A stretch of DNA of 64,000 nt from Fasciolopsis buskii (Eukaryota; Platyhelminthes; Trematoda; Plagiorchiida; Fasciolidae). The translations under genes and the position numbers were made by a program. Location of the stretch: NCBI GenBank assembly GCA_008360955.1, contig LUCM01006475.1, positions 101,718 through 165,717 on the forward strand. Direction: 5' to 3'. Each line of letters starts with the position of its first letter. The stretch's first letter is position 1. Positions 24,397-33,130 of this stretch are shown here, piece by piece. The notes beneath the pieces are model-generated. The model saw only the letters and a list, made by a program, of their open reading frames with translations. It was not told the origin of the DNA and did not search any database.

Positions 24397-24809
24397 GAAA
24401 TCCACACTGGAGAACGCTGGTGTTATGGTAGTCAATGGTGTGGCTTCCGGGTACAGCATGAAGAGCGACTGAAGAACCACGCCCTAATTTTTTAAGGTTG
24501 TATTTCTCCTTCCCCAACATTCTGGCTTATGACTGTGTGCACGTTTGCTTAGTATATTGACCCGGACAGTCTTAACAGCTAATCATATTAGAAGCAATTA
24601 TCGTGGTCCTGTAGGCGTTGAGGGTCTTTGATTTATATGATATGATACTCTATGATAAACAGCACGGGCACCATACGAACCAGGTAGCTTTCCGAGTGCC
24701 TCCTGTGTAGCCGATCTGTGTGGGATGCCAACAGAGGCCGGGAGGTTTTTGTCATTCTTGTATGTAGGTACTTTTGTCTCCTAGTGCACTTTTGATTAGT
24801 TCTCGCGGG

Positions 24810-25330
24810 TAAACGTTATCCCGAAGGGCTGCGTGCAAGCTTTGAGTTTCCCGTGTGAATGGCATCACTGCTGCATAGTTTGTCCACTCTGTTGGCTAGT
24901 GATGAGATCAATGCCCGTTTTACGCATTGGGGATGGACTGAATTAAAGCTCAGGTATCGATCGGGATGTGTGGGTTTCTTGTGAATTCCCACGATGAGTC
25001 TGTGGGAGTCTTTCACTACCAGCCGGGACTCAAAGCAACTGATAGCTCTGTCGGTGGTTTCTGTCTCAAATGTATATTTAATTGGGTTGCACTGACCATT
25101 GAGACAGTGTAAAATTCATCAGTATGGTCAGATTTAATGACTGCGAATGTGTCGTCAACATATCTGGCCTAAGTGTGTTATGGGTTCTGGAACGTGGCCA
25201 ACGATTTTGATTCAATCGGATGGAAAAATAAGTTTGTTACAATAGGTGATAAACGAGTGCATATGGACACACCATCAGTTTGCTTGCACAGCACATTGTT
25301 GTTCCATTGATAAGGCGTGAATAGATAAAA
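24810..25330 (-). mobile_element. Penelope-like element remnant (RT core)
   Basis: Read on the minus strand: FTPYQWNNNVLCKQTDGV at about 25320, SPIVTNLFFHPIESKSLATF at about 25230, then ARYVDDTFAVIKSDHTDEF at about 25170. Next comes a region corresponding to the strand after the catalytic box, then the 66-codon frame 25016-24816 with IHKKPTHPDRYLSFNSVHPQ and CVKRALISSLANRVDKLCS. This matches RT motifs of the same lineage as the element at 7.5-8.4 kb. The YVDDTF catalytic box is intact, but frameshifts and stops lie between segments. No GIY-YIG domain was found downstream. Confidence 0.8.
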
Positions 25331-26115
25331 ATAACTAGATAAAAAGACAAGGCTAGACGGTGACCAGTCTAGTGTATTTAATCTCGCAGATTTTGATTCT
25401 GTTGTTAGTTTTTGACAAGAACTTAGGCTTTTCGAGATGTTTTGAAATTGACGCTATTTTGAATATTGCGCAGTTGAAAATTTTTAGATGGCTGCAAAAT
25501 GATTCACCAAACCTCGCTCCGTGATTGGCTGTTCCCCTATCGACCAAGACCACCCCATAAAACTATTTAAACGACAGAGCTCACTGGACTTGATTTGTAT
25601 TGGTGGGTCACCGATAGACGCTCGGCCGTGTTCTTTTTTCGTCTTTTCTCTCGCTGGCTAGCTGGGCTAGCCGTTCGAATTCCGTTTTCGGTTTTTCCAT
25701 GTGACTACCTACTTAAAGGGGCATCTGGTCCGTTCCATTTCGTCGTGCGACTGCAGGACATGAAGGCCCAAGCCCGAATCATTGTGTTTCCAACCTCAAT
25801 TTGCGTTAGTGTGCTGCCAAACTGCAGGCTCTCTGTTCTTGTGCTATGGTGTGACGCTCATTGCTGACGCACTGGGCCTTAGCGTTGCGTACTGATTAGT
25901 CTATTTGGGTAATACAAAATTGGAATTGGTTCACAATTTTGGATTCCAGTGGATGCATTCAAAGGCTATGTCTAGAAGCAGTGTATCCAAGAAAATGTGA
26001 AATGTGGGAATTCTCAGTGGACTGCGATTTTGTCTTTTTTATTCATGAACCTGCTGCTATTTGATCATCTGAAATGTGTTAGTATGGTGTGATGTGAATT
26101 CACTAATTGCAGTAA

Positions 26116-26433
26116 TTATATAGTACTTTTCACCCACCGTTTGTAGTATTCATTGAAAACTTCACCACATAAACGGAACATACAAATATCACCCGAAACA
26201 CACAATTGCCAAGGCGTGGGAAGTTGCATGATCTTGGAGTTCACAAGTTCATTATGACAACATACTACATCGAGGATTGACAAACGGGATGCATTTTGCC
26301 CCTGGCCTACATACGGAGTAGTGACTCCCAGATGCCCGTAGTCAGCCCGATTGGAAAAATCGTATGCAAACATGGGTGATTCACACAGAAATCGCACGAA
26401 TGTGCCGATACGGAAACAGCAACTTACATGCAA
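26116..26433 (-). mobile_element. possible LINE endonuclease C-terminal fragment
   Basis: A 105-codon minus-strand frame reads HLGVTTPYVGQGQNASRLSI, then LDVVCCHNELVNSKIMQLP and a later ICMFRL. The spacing resembles the end of an APE-type LINE endonuclease: a TR...G...S.LDLV.TN motif, then ...I..LPPLG.SDH. The SDH of the catalytic end is not preserved (VSGDI stands in its place). It could also be chance, and the RT that should follow is absent downstream. Confidence 0.4.
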
Positions 26434-26572
26434 CCCTTATTCAAAAGGACATGGAAGGGGAGCATTGCCCATTTACTGAACGAACAGTTCATCCGAAACT
26501 AATTGAAAATACTCACTAGAAATCAAGTTAATTTGTAGGTGCTGGCTGATTCACAAGGAAATCCTGTTCTGG

Positions 26573-26855
26573 TAGTCAAATTGCCAAAGGTTCACCGTGA
26601 TGGATGCTATGTGCTCGCATGATTTGGGCTGGTAACCATTGTTCCTAAAACGTAGTGTCTGAGCCCTGTTCGACATGGTCTCGTAACAGCTGGTAGGACC
26701 CACGCGGTGCGAATGTCTGGATTGCGTCTGTAGGTGCTTGGGTTTCGAATTCCGCTGAGGTCATGTACTTTCCACAGTTGCATCAATTCTGAATGTGTCA
26801 AAATCTCCCAACCAAAACTTCCTAAAAACATTTTGTCATATTTGGTTTATTTTGG
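26573..26855 (+). repeat. tRNA-derived SINE-like repeat, family C
   Basis: Shared with 48205-48470 on the same strand. Common blocks are TTCACCGTGATGGATGC, GGGCTGGTAACCATTG, GTCTCGTAACAGCTGGTA, GGGTTTCGAATTCCGC and CTTTCCACAGTTG. The CTCGTAAC-AGCTGGTA and GGTTTCGAATTCC blocks occupy A-box and B-box positions. The copies have diverged considerably. Confidence 0.65.
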
Positions 26856-27320
26856 CACCATGTTAAAACCAGTCACACTTGCCATTCGACCGGCTGTCTG
26901 AGATCCTGTCCTAAACAGTGTATGGCGTGCTTCGTAAAAATGCACACATCACTTCTGTGCTGTGAGGGCACTGCTTGTCTGTGAGTTACTGGAAGATCCG
27001 TGTTGGCTGACGAGAAAACTTGTAACAAGTTTCCAGTTCTGAATAGTTTTGGCATCAAACAAGAATAATTGCGATCCAATTAGTTAATTATGCGACAAAC
27101 ATAAGTTGCCACTTAAAAGTTCTCAAAAACAATAAATTCTGTCTCAAAACATTTAATGTGTTAATTAGTTCTACGGGAAATATCACCTGCCTTTGTCAAG
27201 CGATACAATTTTCCTGAAATTTTTTCTAGCGCACTGAATTGCATTTCCGAAATGTCATACTTATTTGTTCATCTAATCTCTTGCGATTGCCACGCCAATT
27301 ATGTTCTTTCCATGTTTGCC

Positions 27321-27352
27321 CATTCCTTTTTTTCTCATTTTTCCTCTCCCAG
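27321..27352 (+). other. strong 3' splice acceptor before the receptor exon
   Basis: A roughly 30-base pyrimidine tract ending CTCTCCCAG at 27352 is followed five bases later by an in-frame ATG (27358). It lies inside the first 19 codons of the longest open frame (ATG at 27301), which are mostly Phe, Leu and Pro, as expected for a translated polypyrimidine tract. It could serve a 5' UTR intron, an upstream coding exon or spliced-leader trans-splicing. Confidence 0.65.
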
Positions 27353-27357
27353 ACCAA

Positions 27358-30300
27358 ATGATTTTGTTCTATTCCCCTCGGACCAACATCCAGTTACACG
27401 TATTGATTGGAATGATCATGACAATTCAGTTCACCTTGTTCGTCAGCTCAACAACTCTCGATGTAGTAGGGAATCCGACCAAAACAAACTCAACCGACCG
27501 TAGGACAAGTGATTTCCAAGAACAGAAAATCTACGTCCCACCAGTAGAGGTTTTGCACCACTGGATAACCGGTCAAAAAACAAGTCAGACTGAGACGAAT
27601 GAACGAACCACATTGAACCCGATTCATGCGCAGTGGATTATGTTACATGCCGGATATGGACGTCCGGATTTCGCTACACATCGTATTTCTTGGATAAAAA
27701 TCGGTTTGGCAACTTTGTACAGTCTGTTGGCTGTGGTCGGGGTCGTGTCAAATGTGACGGTAGTCTATATACTATTGATTCGACGTCGTAGGGCATTGGC
27801 CAACATTACCAACATATTTGTCCTTGTTTTAGCCATATCCGACGTGACACTTTGTGGATTTAACATGCCGCTACAAGCGTATTACGAACTGAAAGAGACC
27901 CATGGTATGAATTCGACAGCGTGCAAAATCGTGTTCACTATTTTTGGGATACCCATGCACGTTTCCTGTTTGACAATTCTAATGATTGCTTGTGATCGAT
28001 ATCAAATCATCATCTACCCGTTGTATCCGCGAATGTCGACCCGGATTGCTGTACTGCTAATTGCTCTTATTTGTCTACTTAGTAGCCTGAACAGTCTCCC
28101 GATTGCTCTGTACAACACCGTCAGTCAGGCCGTGATCCCACCACGGTCGACCGTCCCGTACATGAACAATCACACATACACAGACAATCAGGTGCATACG
28201 TACTGTGTTGAAATGTGGCCAAATGAGACCGGGCGTTTGATCTATTCTCTCGTAACATTCCTTTTGCATTTCTTCATCCCACTATCGTTGACCATGGGTT
28301 TGTATGGACACATATTTTTTCGTCTACACGAGAGTCGTTTCCGACGAAGTTCCGTGGAACGCAAACGTCGTACGAACAAAATTCTCGTCCGAATCGTGGT
28401 CTGTTTTGCCGTGTGTTGGACTCCTTGGTGTTGTTTCTCTCTGTGGATCGAAGTGCATGCATTTCTGTGGCAGACTGGAGCGCTCAGTACTGCAGGGGAT
28501 TTAGAAAATCTGGGACGTTATGACCAGATATCCAACTCTTCGATGCTCCCGAATATTCCCAGTTGGATGAATCCGCCAACCAGCGAGCAGACGAATACCA
28601 TGGAATGGGTCAAATTAATTGTGAGTCATAAGGCCAAATCTTACTTGGATCGTGACTTGAACCGAATTGAACTGCGGTCTCCAAGTACAACGGGGAACAA
28701 TTTGGTATCTACAAATACCGCATTAGATGCCTCATCTATGGCCACACTGACTAGCAGTCTACCAGTAGCTAATCCCGATTTGTTCTCAAAGCTCGTATCG
28801 GAAAGTCACGAGGAGAAGATCAAATTAATCGATCTAATCCTGAAATTGGTTGCAATGGGTTCCGGTTGTATTAACCCCTGGCTATACGGATGGTTGAACA
28901 AATTTGTGATCACTTTGTCCAAATTGTACTGGATGAAACTGACTCGTTCGATAAAAGTGGGGAAAAAGTTTCGCGAGTGGAATACTCGACGTCAACGGAA
29001 CAAACTTTTATTACATTCGCATAACACAAATCTGGGCGATCAAACGAACGTGCATTCAGCCGATGGAGTAGTGAATTCCAACCACATCAAACAATATAGT
29101 GATGCGATTGTCCAAGTGTGCTTTTGTTGCGGAAACTTATGCCGGTGCAATTTCGTATTCAGTCGATCCGTACTTTTCCAGGGCAAAAAACAAGATCATA
29201 TGTCGTTTCTTAGTTCTGCTATGATGAATGGAAACAGTCAACGTGGCTCGTATAGGGAAACGTCCCATCGGGATTCACAGCGAAATGCCGAAAGTTGTGA
29301 AAGATGTGTTGCCACGGCCGGTCGAAGCGGCACCGGATCTCGTACTTCACAGTCCGGATCTGGACGTCAGAAAGGATCTAAATGTTCCGCAGATAACATG
29401 GCTTCTAATGTCATGGCTCAACTGGCCGAATTCGATGCCTGTTTGGAGAATGCTCAACAGGAAAACTTATCAGCACAAAATCGCCGAGATAAAGAGTGTC
29501 ATCAGTGTTCATCCCACAAACGTTTTGGTCGACGTTATTCATCGCGACTCAGTGCCTCATCTGTGGGAACGCTTAGCTACTTGGACCCATCTACAAAACA
29601 AACAAGCCTCCTTCCCTCCTCGGGTTTTACTCCAACTCCGAGGGGTTCGTTTTTACGACCGGGAGAACCAGCTACCATGATGCGGTTAGAACCGAACATG
29701 AACTTAATAAATTTCGGGACAGTTGAGAATAACAGATCGACCGGTAACAACTTACTGGTTCCCCCCATCATGCCGACTGGCCTCCGGGGACGATCCATAG
29801 ATTCTGGAAGTTTTTTTCCAGACAGCAGCCTAACAGCCAGCTGTAATATCCAAATCACAGAAGAACAGTCTCAATATTCACACACGTGTCAGGAATCGGA
29901 GACAGATCTAGACAACCCGGTAATTACCTTATTCTGTCCGCAAAAAATATTGCAAACAACGTCCGAGCAGTTTCAGATCAAAACAGAATTGATCACCTTA
30001 CACGAGCAGTCTGATTCAAATTCGTTCGATCAGGGATACAACGACAGTGGTAGTCTGTCAAATCACCAAGAAGTGGTCCAAATCAATGTCCACATGGAAG
30101 CACCGTATAACAACACCGAAATCCCGATGAAGACAACCTCGTTTGCACCTCAAGTATCGACAGGTTCTAATCCGTTTCAGGTGCTGACCAATCCTTGGTC
30201 AAATGTTTGGCTCGGACCGGGAGTTTGTGACCGGTCCGAACCTAACAAGTTGATGATTTTCGGCGAAATCAATGAGATCCCATTTGCCGACGAAGACAGC

Positions 30301-30960
30301 GAAGTGAATGGAATCGAGAATGGTCGAAAATTAACAACGGTTGAATCGAATCCAGAGAAGAATGGAAAAACATTTTCTAATTTTCAAATCCAAGTAGAAA
30401 AGGAAGAACGGGTTCCGACTGTTTCTTTGCCTGCTTCAAGCCACGGTAGATCGTGTGAGACAATTGCGACCGAGGCCGAGGTAATTGTGGAACCTGTGAA
30501 AGATAAAACAAATCAAACGGAAACCGGTCAACGTGAAATAAAAAGGAGGTTAAGCTTTTATCCTGGGTTCATACAACGACGAAAAGATGACAACCGCGAA
30601 CAACAATGTGGCGTCAATGGAGGCTCTCGTCTTCGTCAAACTATTCGTCGCTTAAGCCATCGAGAACCACCTGGATTGCAGAACAAATGGAAACGATCTA
30701 AAGTTCCAGTAGCACAAGAAACAAAAATCCAAACTTCGACAGAAGATTCCGTTTTTGGTACACTCCACACCCAAGGCTTTGATGAGTCGTCTGATGCAGA
30801 TGACTTCACACACATTGGACGAATAGTGGCTTTGGAAGAGATCCGCAAACAACAAGCCCGTAATCGGGCCCTAAGTGTCGGTTCAATGCTACCCACTACC
30901 CATTTGCAAAAGAAAACACGTCAAAGCTTGTCCCAGGTACCGACGGCCAGGGGGTCGTGA
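27358..30960 (+). CDS. neuropeptide Y/F family G protein-coupled receptor with very long cytoplasmic tail
   Basis: A plasma-membrane receptor predicted to bind an NPF/NPY-like peptide and signal through G proteins. Residues are counted from ATG 27358 (1200 aa). Hydrophobic segments are TM1 112-141, TM2 151-174 (Asp162), TM3 187-217 with Cys189 and DRYQ at 213-216, TM4 228-256, TM5 292-322, TM6 339-373 (CWTPW at 353-357) and TM7 488-513 (NPWLY 506-510). Cys283 in loop 2 can bridge to Cys189. Blocks such as DRYQIIIYP, SSLNSLPIALY, RLIYSL, AVCWTP and CINPWLYGWLN are the closest parallels to NPY/NPF receptors. N-glycosylation sites lie at Asn44, Asn271 and Asn289. Loop 3 is about 110 residues and the tail about 687, both far longer than usual for the family. 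The tail has a Cys cluster (588-597) and two RRLS motifs (1063-1066, 1097-1100). ATG 27358 is preferred because a splice acceptor precedes it; ATG 27301 would add 19 residues. The ligand is not determined. Confidence 0.9.
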   Translation: MILFYSPRTNIQLHVLIGMIMTIQFTLFVSSTTLDVVGNPTKTNSTDRRTSDFQEQKIYVPPVEVLHHWITGQKTSQTETNERTTLNPIHAQWIMLHAGYGRPDFATHRISWIKIGLATLYSLLAVVGVVSNVTVVYILLIRRRRALANITNIFVLVLAISDVTLCGFNMPLQAYYELKETHGMNSTACKIVFTIFGIPMHVSCLTILMIACDRYQIIIYPLYPRMSTRIAVLLIALICLLSSLNSLPIALYNTVSQAVIPPRSTVPYMNNHTYTDNQVHTYCVEMWPNETGRLIYSLVTFLLHFFIPLSLTMGLYGHIFFRLHESRFRRSSVERKRRTNKILVRIVVCFAVCWTPWCCFSLWIEVHAFLWQTGALSTAGDLENLGRYDQISNSSMLPNIPSWMNPPTSEQTNTMEWVKLIVSHKAKSYLDRDLNRIELRSPSTTGNNLVSTNTALDASSMATLTSSLPVANPDLFSKLVSESHEEKIKLIDLILKLVAMGSGCINPWLYGWLNKFVITLSKLYWMKLTRSIKVGKKFREWNTRRQRNKLLLHSHNTNLGDQTNVHSADGVVNSNHIKQYSDAIVQVCFCCGNLCRCNFVFSRSVLFQGKKQDHMSFLSSAMMNGNSQRGSYRETSHRDSQRNAESCERCVATAGRSGTGSRTSQSGSGRQKGSKCSADNMASNVMAQLAEFDACLENAQQENLSAQNRRDKECHQCSSHKRFGRRYSSRLSASSVGTLSYLDPSTKQTSLLPSSGFTPTPRGSFLRPGEPATMMRLEPNMNLINFGTVENNRSTGNNLLVPPIMPTGLRGRSIDSGSFFPDSSLTASCNIQITEEQSQYSHTCQESETDLDNPVITLFCPQKILQTTSEQFQIKTELITLHEQSDSNSFDQGYNDSGSLSNHQEVVQINVHMEAPYNNTEIPMKTTSFAPQVSTGSNPFQVLTNPWSNVWLGPGVCDRSEPNKLMIFGEINEIPFADEDSEVNGIENGRKLTTVESNPEKNGKTFSNFQIQVEKEERVPTVSLPASSHGRSCETIATEAEVIVEPVKDKTNQTETGQREIKRRLSFYPGFIQRRKDDNREQQCGVNGGSRLRQTIRRLSHREPPGLQNKWKRSKVPVAQETKIQTSTEDSVFGTLHTQGFDESSDADDFTHIGRIVALEEIRKQQARNRALSVGSMLPTTHLQKKTRQSLSQVPTARGS

Positions 30961-31060
30961 ATCGATGCGCTAAGCTAGAAGACCAATACACAGTCCCATA
31001 CAGTCCAGAAATCTGATTGGTCTCGATCGTCATTATCAATTTTCAAATCATAACCAAGCA

Positions 31061-31066
31061 ATTAAA
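31061..31066 (+). terminator. candidate polyadenylation signal (ATTAAA) of the receptor gene
   Basis: ATTAAA lies about 100 bases after the stop codon. It is the first plausible variant signal; no AATAAA was seen in the following 300 bases. Weak evidence, based on position and hexamer only. Confidence 0.3.
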
Positions 31067-31452
31067 TTCCTTACCAATCATAACCTATCGTGCGACAGGC
31101 TGGCCTGCTTCGATAGGCTCTTACAGGGTCTACTCATCCATCCATTCAGTAACGTGTTGAACAATGCATGACAGCTATCCAAAACAACACCCTAAAATTG
31201 TCATCATGAAAGTTATAAAATTTTTCCATAAGCTATTCTCTGATCATATATATATAAACGATGTCGTTATTTCGCCAATACTATTTCACATGTGGTCAAC
31301 CACGGCAATTATACCATTTCGTTTTTCTATGTTCTCATGACTTCATTGAATCGGTCCATGATTTTTGTACCAACACAATTGTCTTCAACTGCGTGAACAA
31401 ATTAAACAAAAAACATTCCCCCTTGACAATTACCATTTTGGACAGACAGTAG

Positions 31453-31520
<68 letters not shown>

Positions 31521-31521
31521 G
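31453..31521. repeat. (GACA)n tetranucleotide microsatellite
   Basis: About 17 uninterrupted GACA units, preceded by two further units after a TAG interruption. The Cys-Leu-Ser-Val minus-strand frame over it is a repeat artefact. Confidence 0.97.
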
Positions 31522-32884
31522 CGAACAAAACTACGCCGGAATTTCATTTCTGACCTAACCAAATTCGATGTTCATATTTTTCCTGATTGTCTACTTTAAT
31601 TCGTTTTTTTTCTGGCTACATGTTTTGCATCGGAAAATGGGTACTATTCCAGGTAATACCTGTAACTGTCTGATTTGTGTATGCTTTCGCCCAATGTTTG
31701 TACAACCGTTCACGATTTAATATCATTTTTTGTTAATGTTGTGTATGAGACTTATATTTGACAAGGGTTCCCAAGGATCAAAGACATACTCGGATAGGCC
31801 ATTTGAATATGACGGAAAAATTTCCTTGAGAACCGTTTTGTTTTTGAACTAGTCATGTGACCTTGCATCCACCATCCTCTTCAATCTTCACGATATGAAA
31901 AATAAGTCTTAGTGGATGAACTAACAACCATCTACAAGTAGTCTGGAGAATTTAAGCGTTTTAACGGCCGAGGATTTCTTACTCGTGAATTCCAGCCTTG
32001 CAAAACTGGGAAGATGTTCGCTTGGTCGTTTATGGTTGCGGCCTTATTCGCGGTTGTAATTCGGGCTTCCCGGTATCTATGTTATGCATTTGTTTACATG
32101 GCATGCAACATAGGAATGGTAAGTGGCTGGGGATAAGTCACACAGTTGGTTGTCTAACAAGAATACGTGATCCAAATGAAAGCAAGTTAGGTATGTTTTC
32201 CCAAGATAGTCCCACCCCTTTATATATAATTGCATGGTAGCTCCGGACATGAGGTAGCTATCGAATGAGGTAAACAACCAGCGGTGGGGGTGTTCGATCT
32301 CAAAGCGTCACAAGGCTATCCGCTTGACCAATGAAGAACTATTTCGGCTCACTGGTTTCCAGGGCAATTATATAAACAGAATTTGGCCTTCTTCCTTAGT
32401 TTTGTCTGAATTTGCCTCTTCAATTTCTGCACAACTAAATGGAGATTGCAAGGCACCAGAATCATTTCTAGCGAGCCGTAACCCTGACAGGCGCGACAGC
32501 TAATTCTTTTGAATACCGCGTGAGCTAAATTGGACGGATACCATTCGTGGTCATAGGATTAGGCAACCTACACTTTTAAGAGTAGGTCCCATGATTATGT
32601 TGTTATTTTGTACAAATCCGTTTGCAGCTTGGGTGCCATCGGATTCGGGGTGAAGGATGGCACTAATGGGGAGAAAGAGGAATGAGAAAGAAATAATGTG
32701 CAGAGTTCACCACACTTCGTAATTCTTCCATTCTCCATCTCCAAGTCATCGCCTGTCTACGATCCTTCTGTTAGTTTGATGCTACCCGGTTGCCCAAATC
32801 AAAACAGACAGTTGATTTAGGGGATCCTCGGCTGATCCTCCGATCAAACGGTCTAACCCGCAAGTAAGCAGAAAGATGCGAGTG

Positions 32885-33130
32885 TCACGTAACCCACTGG
32901 GGACCGGAGACTGATTGTTCAATTCCTGCGCCGTTCGGATAAGCTAGACTTCCTAGGGGCGGAGTACACACCATGGCTACAGACGTCGATGTCCATAGTG
33001 TCGCATGTTTCGTACATCATTCGTGGTTGATCTAGTATCGCGGTTTAGCCATGTGCCCTTGGCTGATTAGTTAATCCGGCGGAGGGCCCCGAGCATCGGC
33101 CTACTTCCTCGCACCTTTGGAAAACACCTT
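32885..33130 (+). repeat. interspersed repeat, family D
   Basis: Matched in order at 52467-52700. Shared blocks are TCACGTAACCCACTGGGGAC, GATTGTTCAATTCCTGCGCC, GTTCGG, GGGGCGGAGTACAC, TGGTTGAT, CCATGTGCCCTTGGC, ACTTCCTCG and GAAAACACCTTC. GTTCAATTCC is B-box-like, so a tRNA-derived SINE is possible. Divergence is high. Confidence 0.5.

Larger units (their letters stand above)
30961..32880. other. 3' flank of the receptor; no further gene recognised
   Basis: It contains the GACA microsatellite. No second exon or domain is evident. The open frame 31998-32240 has no motif. Confidence 0.45.

Noticed and set aside
29228..29680. 150-codon frame inside the receptor exon
   Set aside because: It overlaps the receptor tail in another frame and has no motif; it is a shadow of the long frame.
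31441..31521. Regular repeat that might suggest a CRISPR array
   Set aside because: Uninterrupted 4-base units without spacers, in a eukaryotic context.
31335..31562. Minus-strand frame with repeated Cys-Leu-Ser-Val
   Set aside because: Direct translation of the GACA microsatellite.
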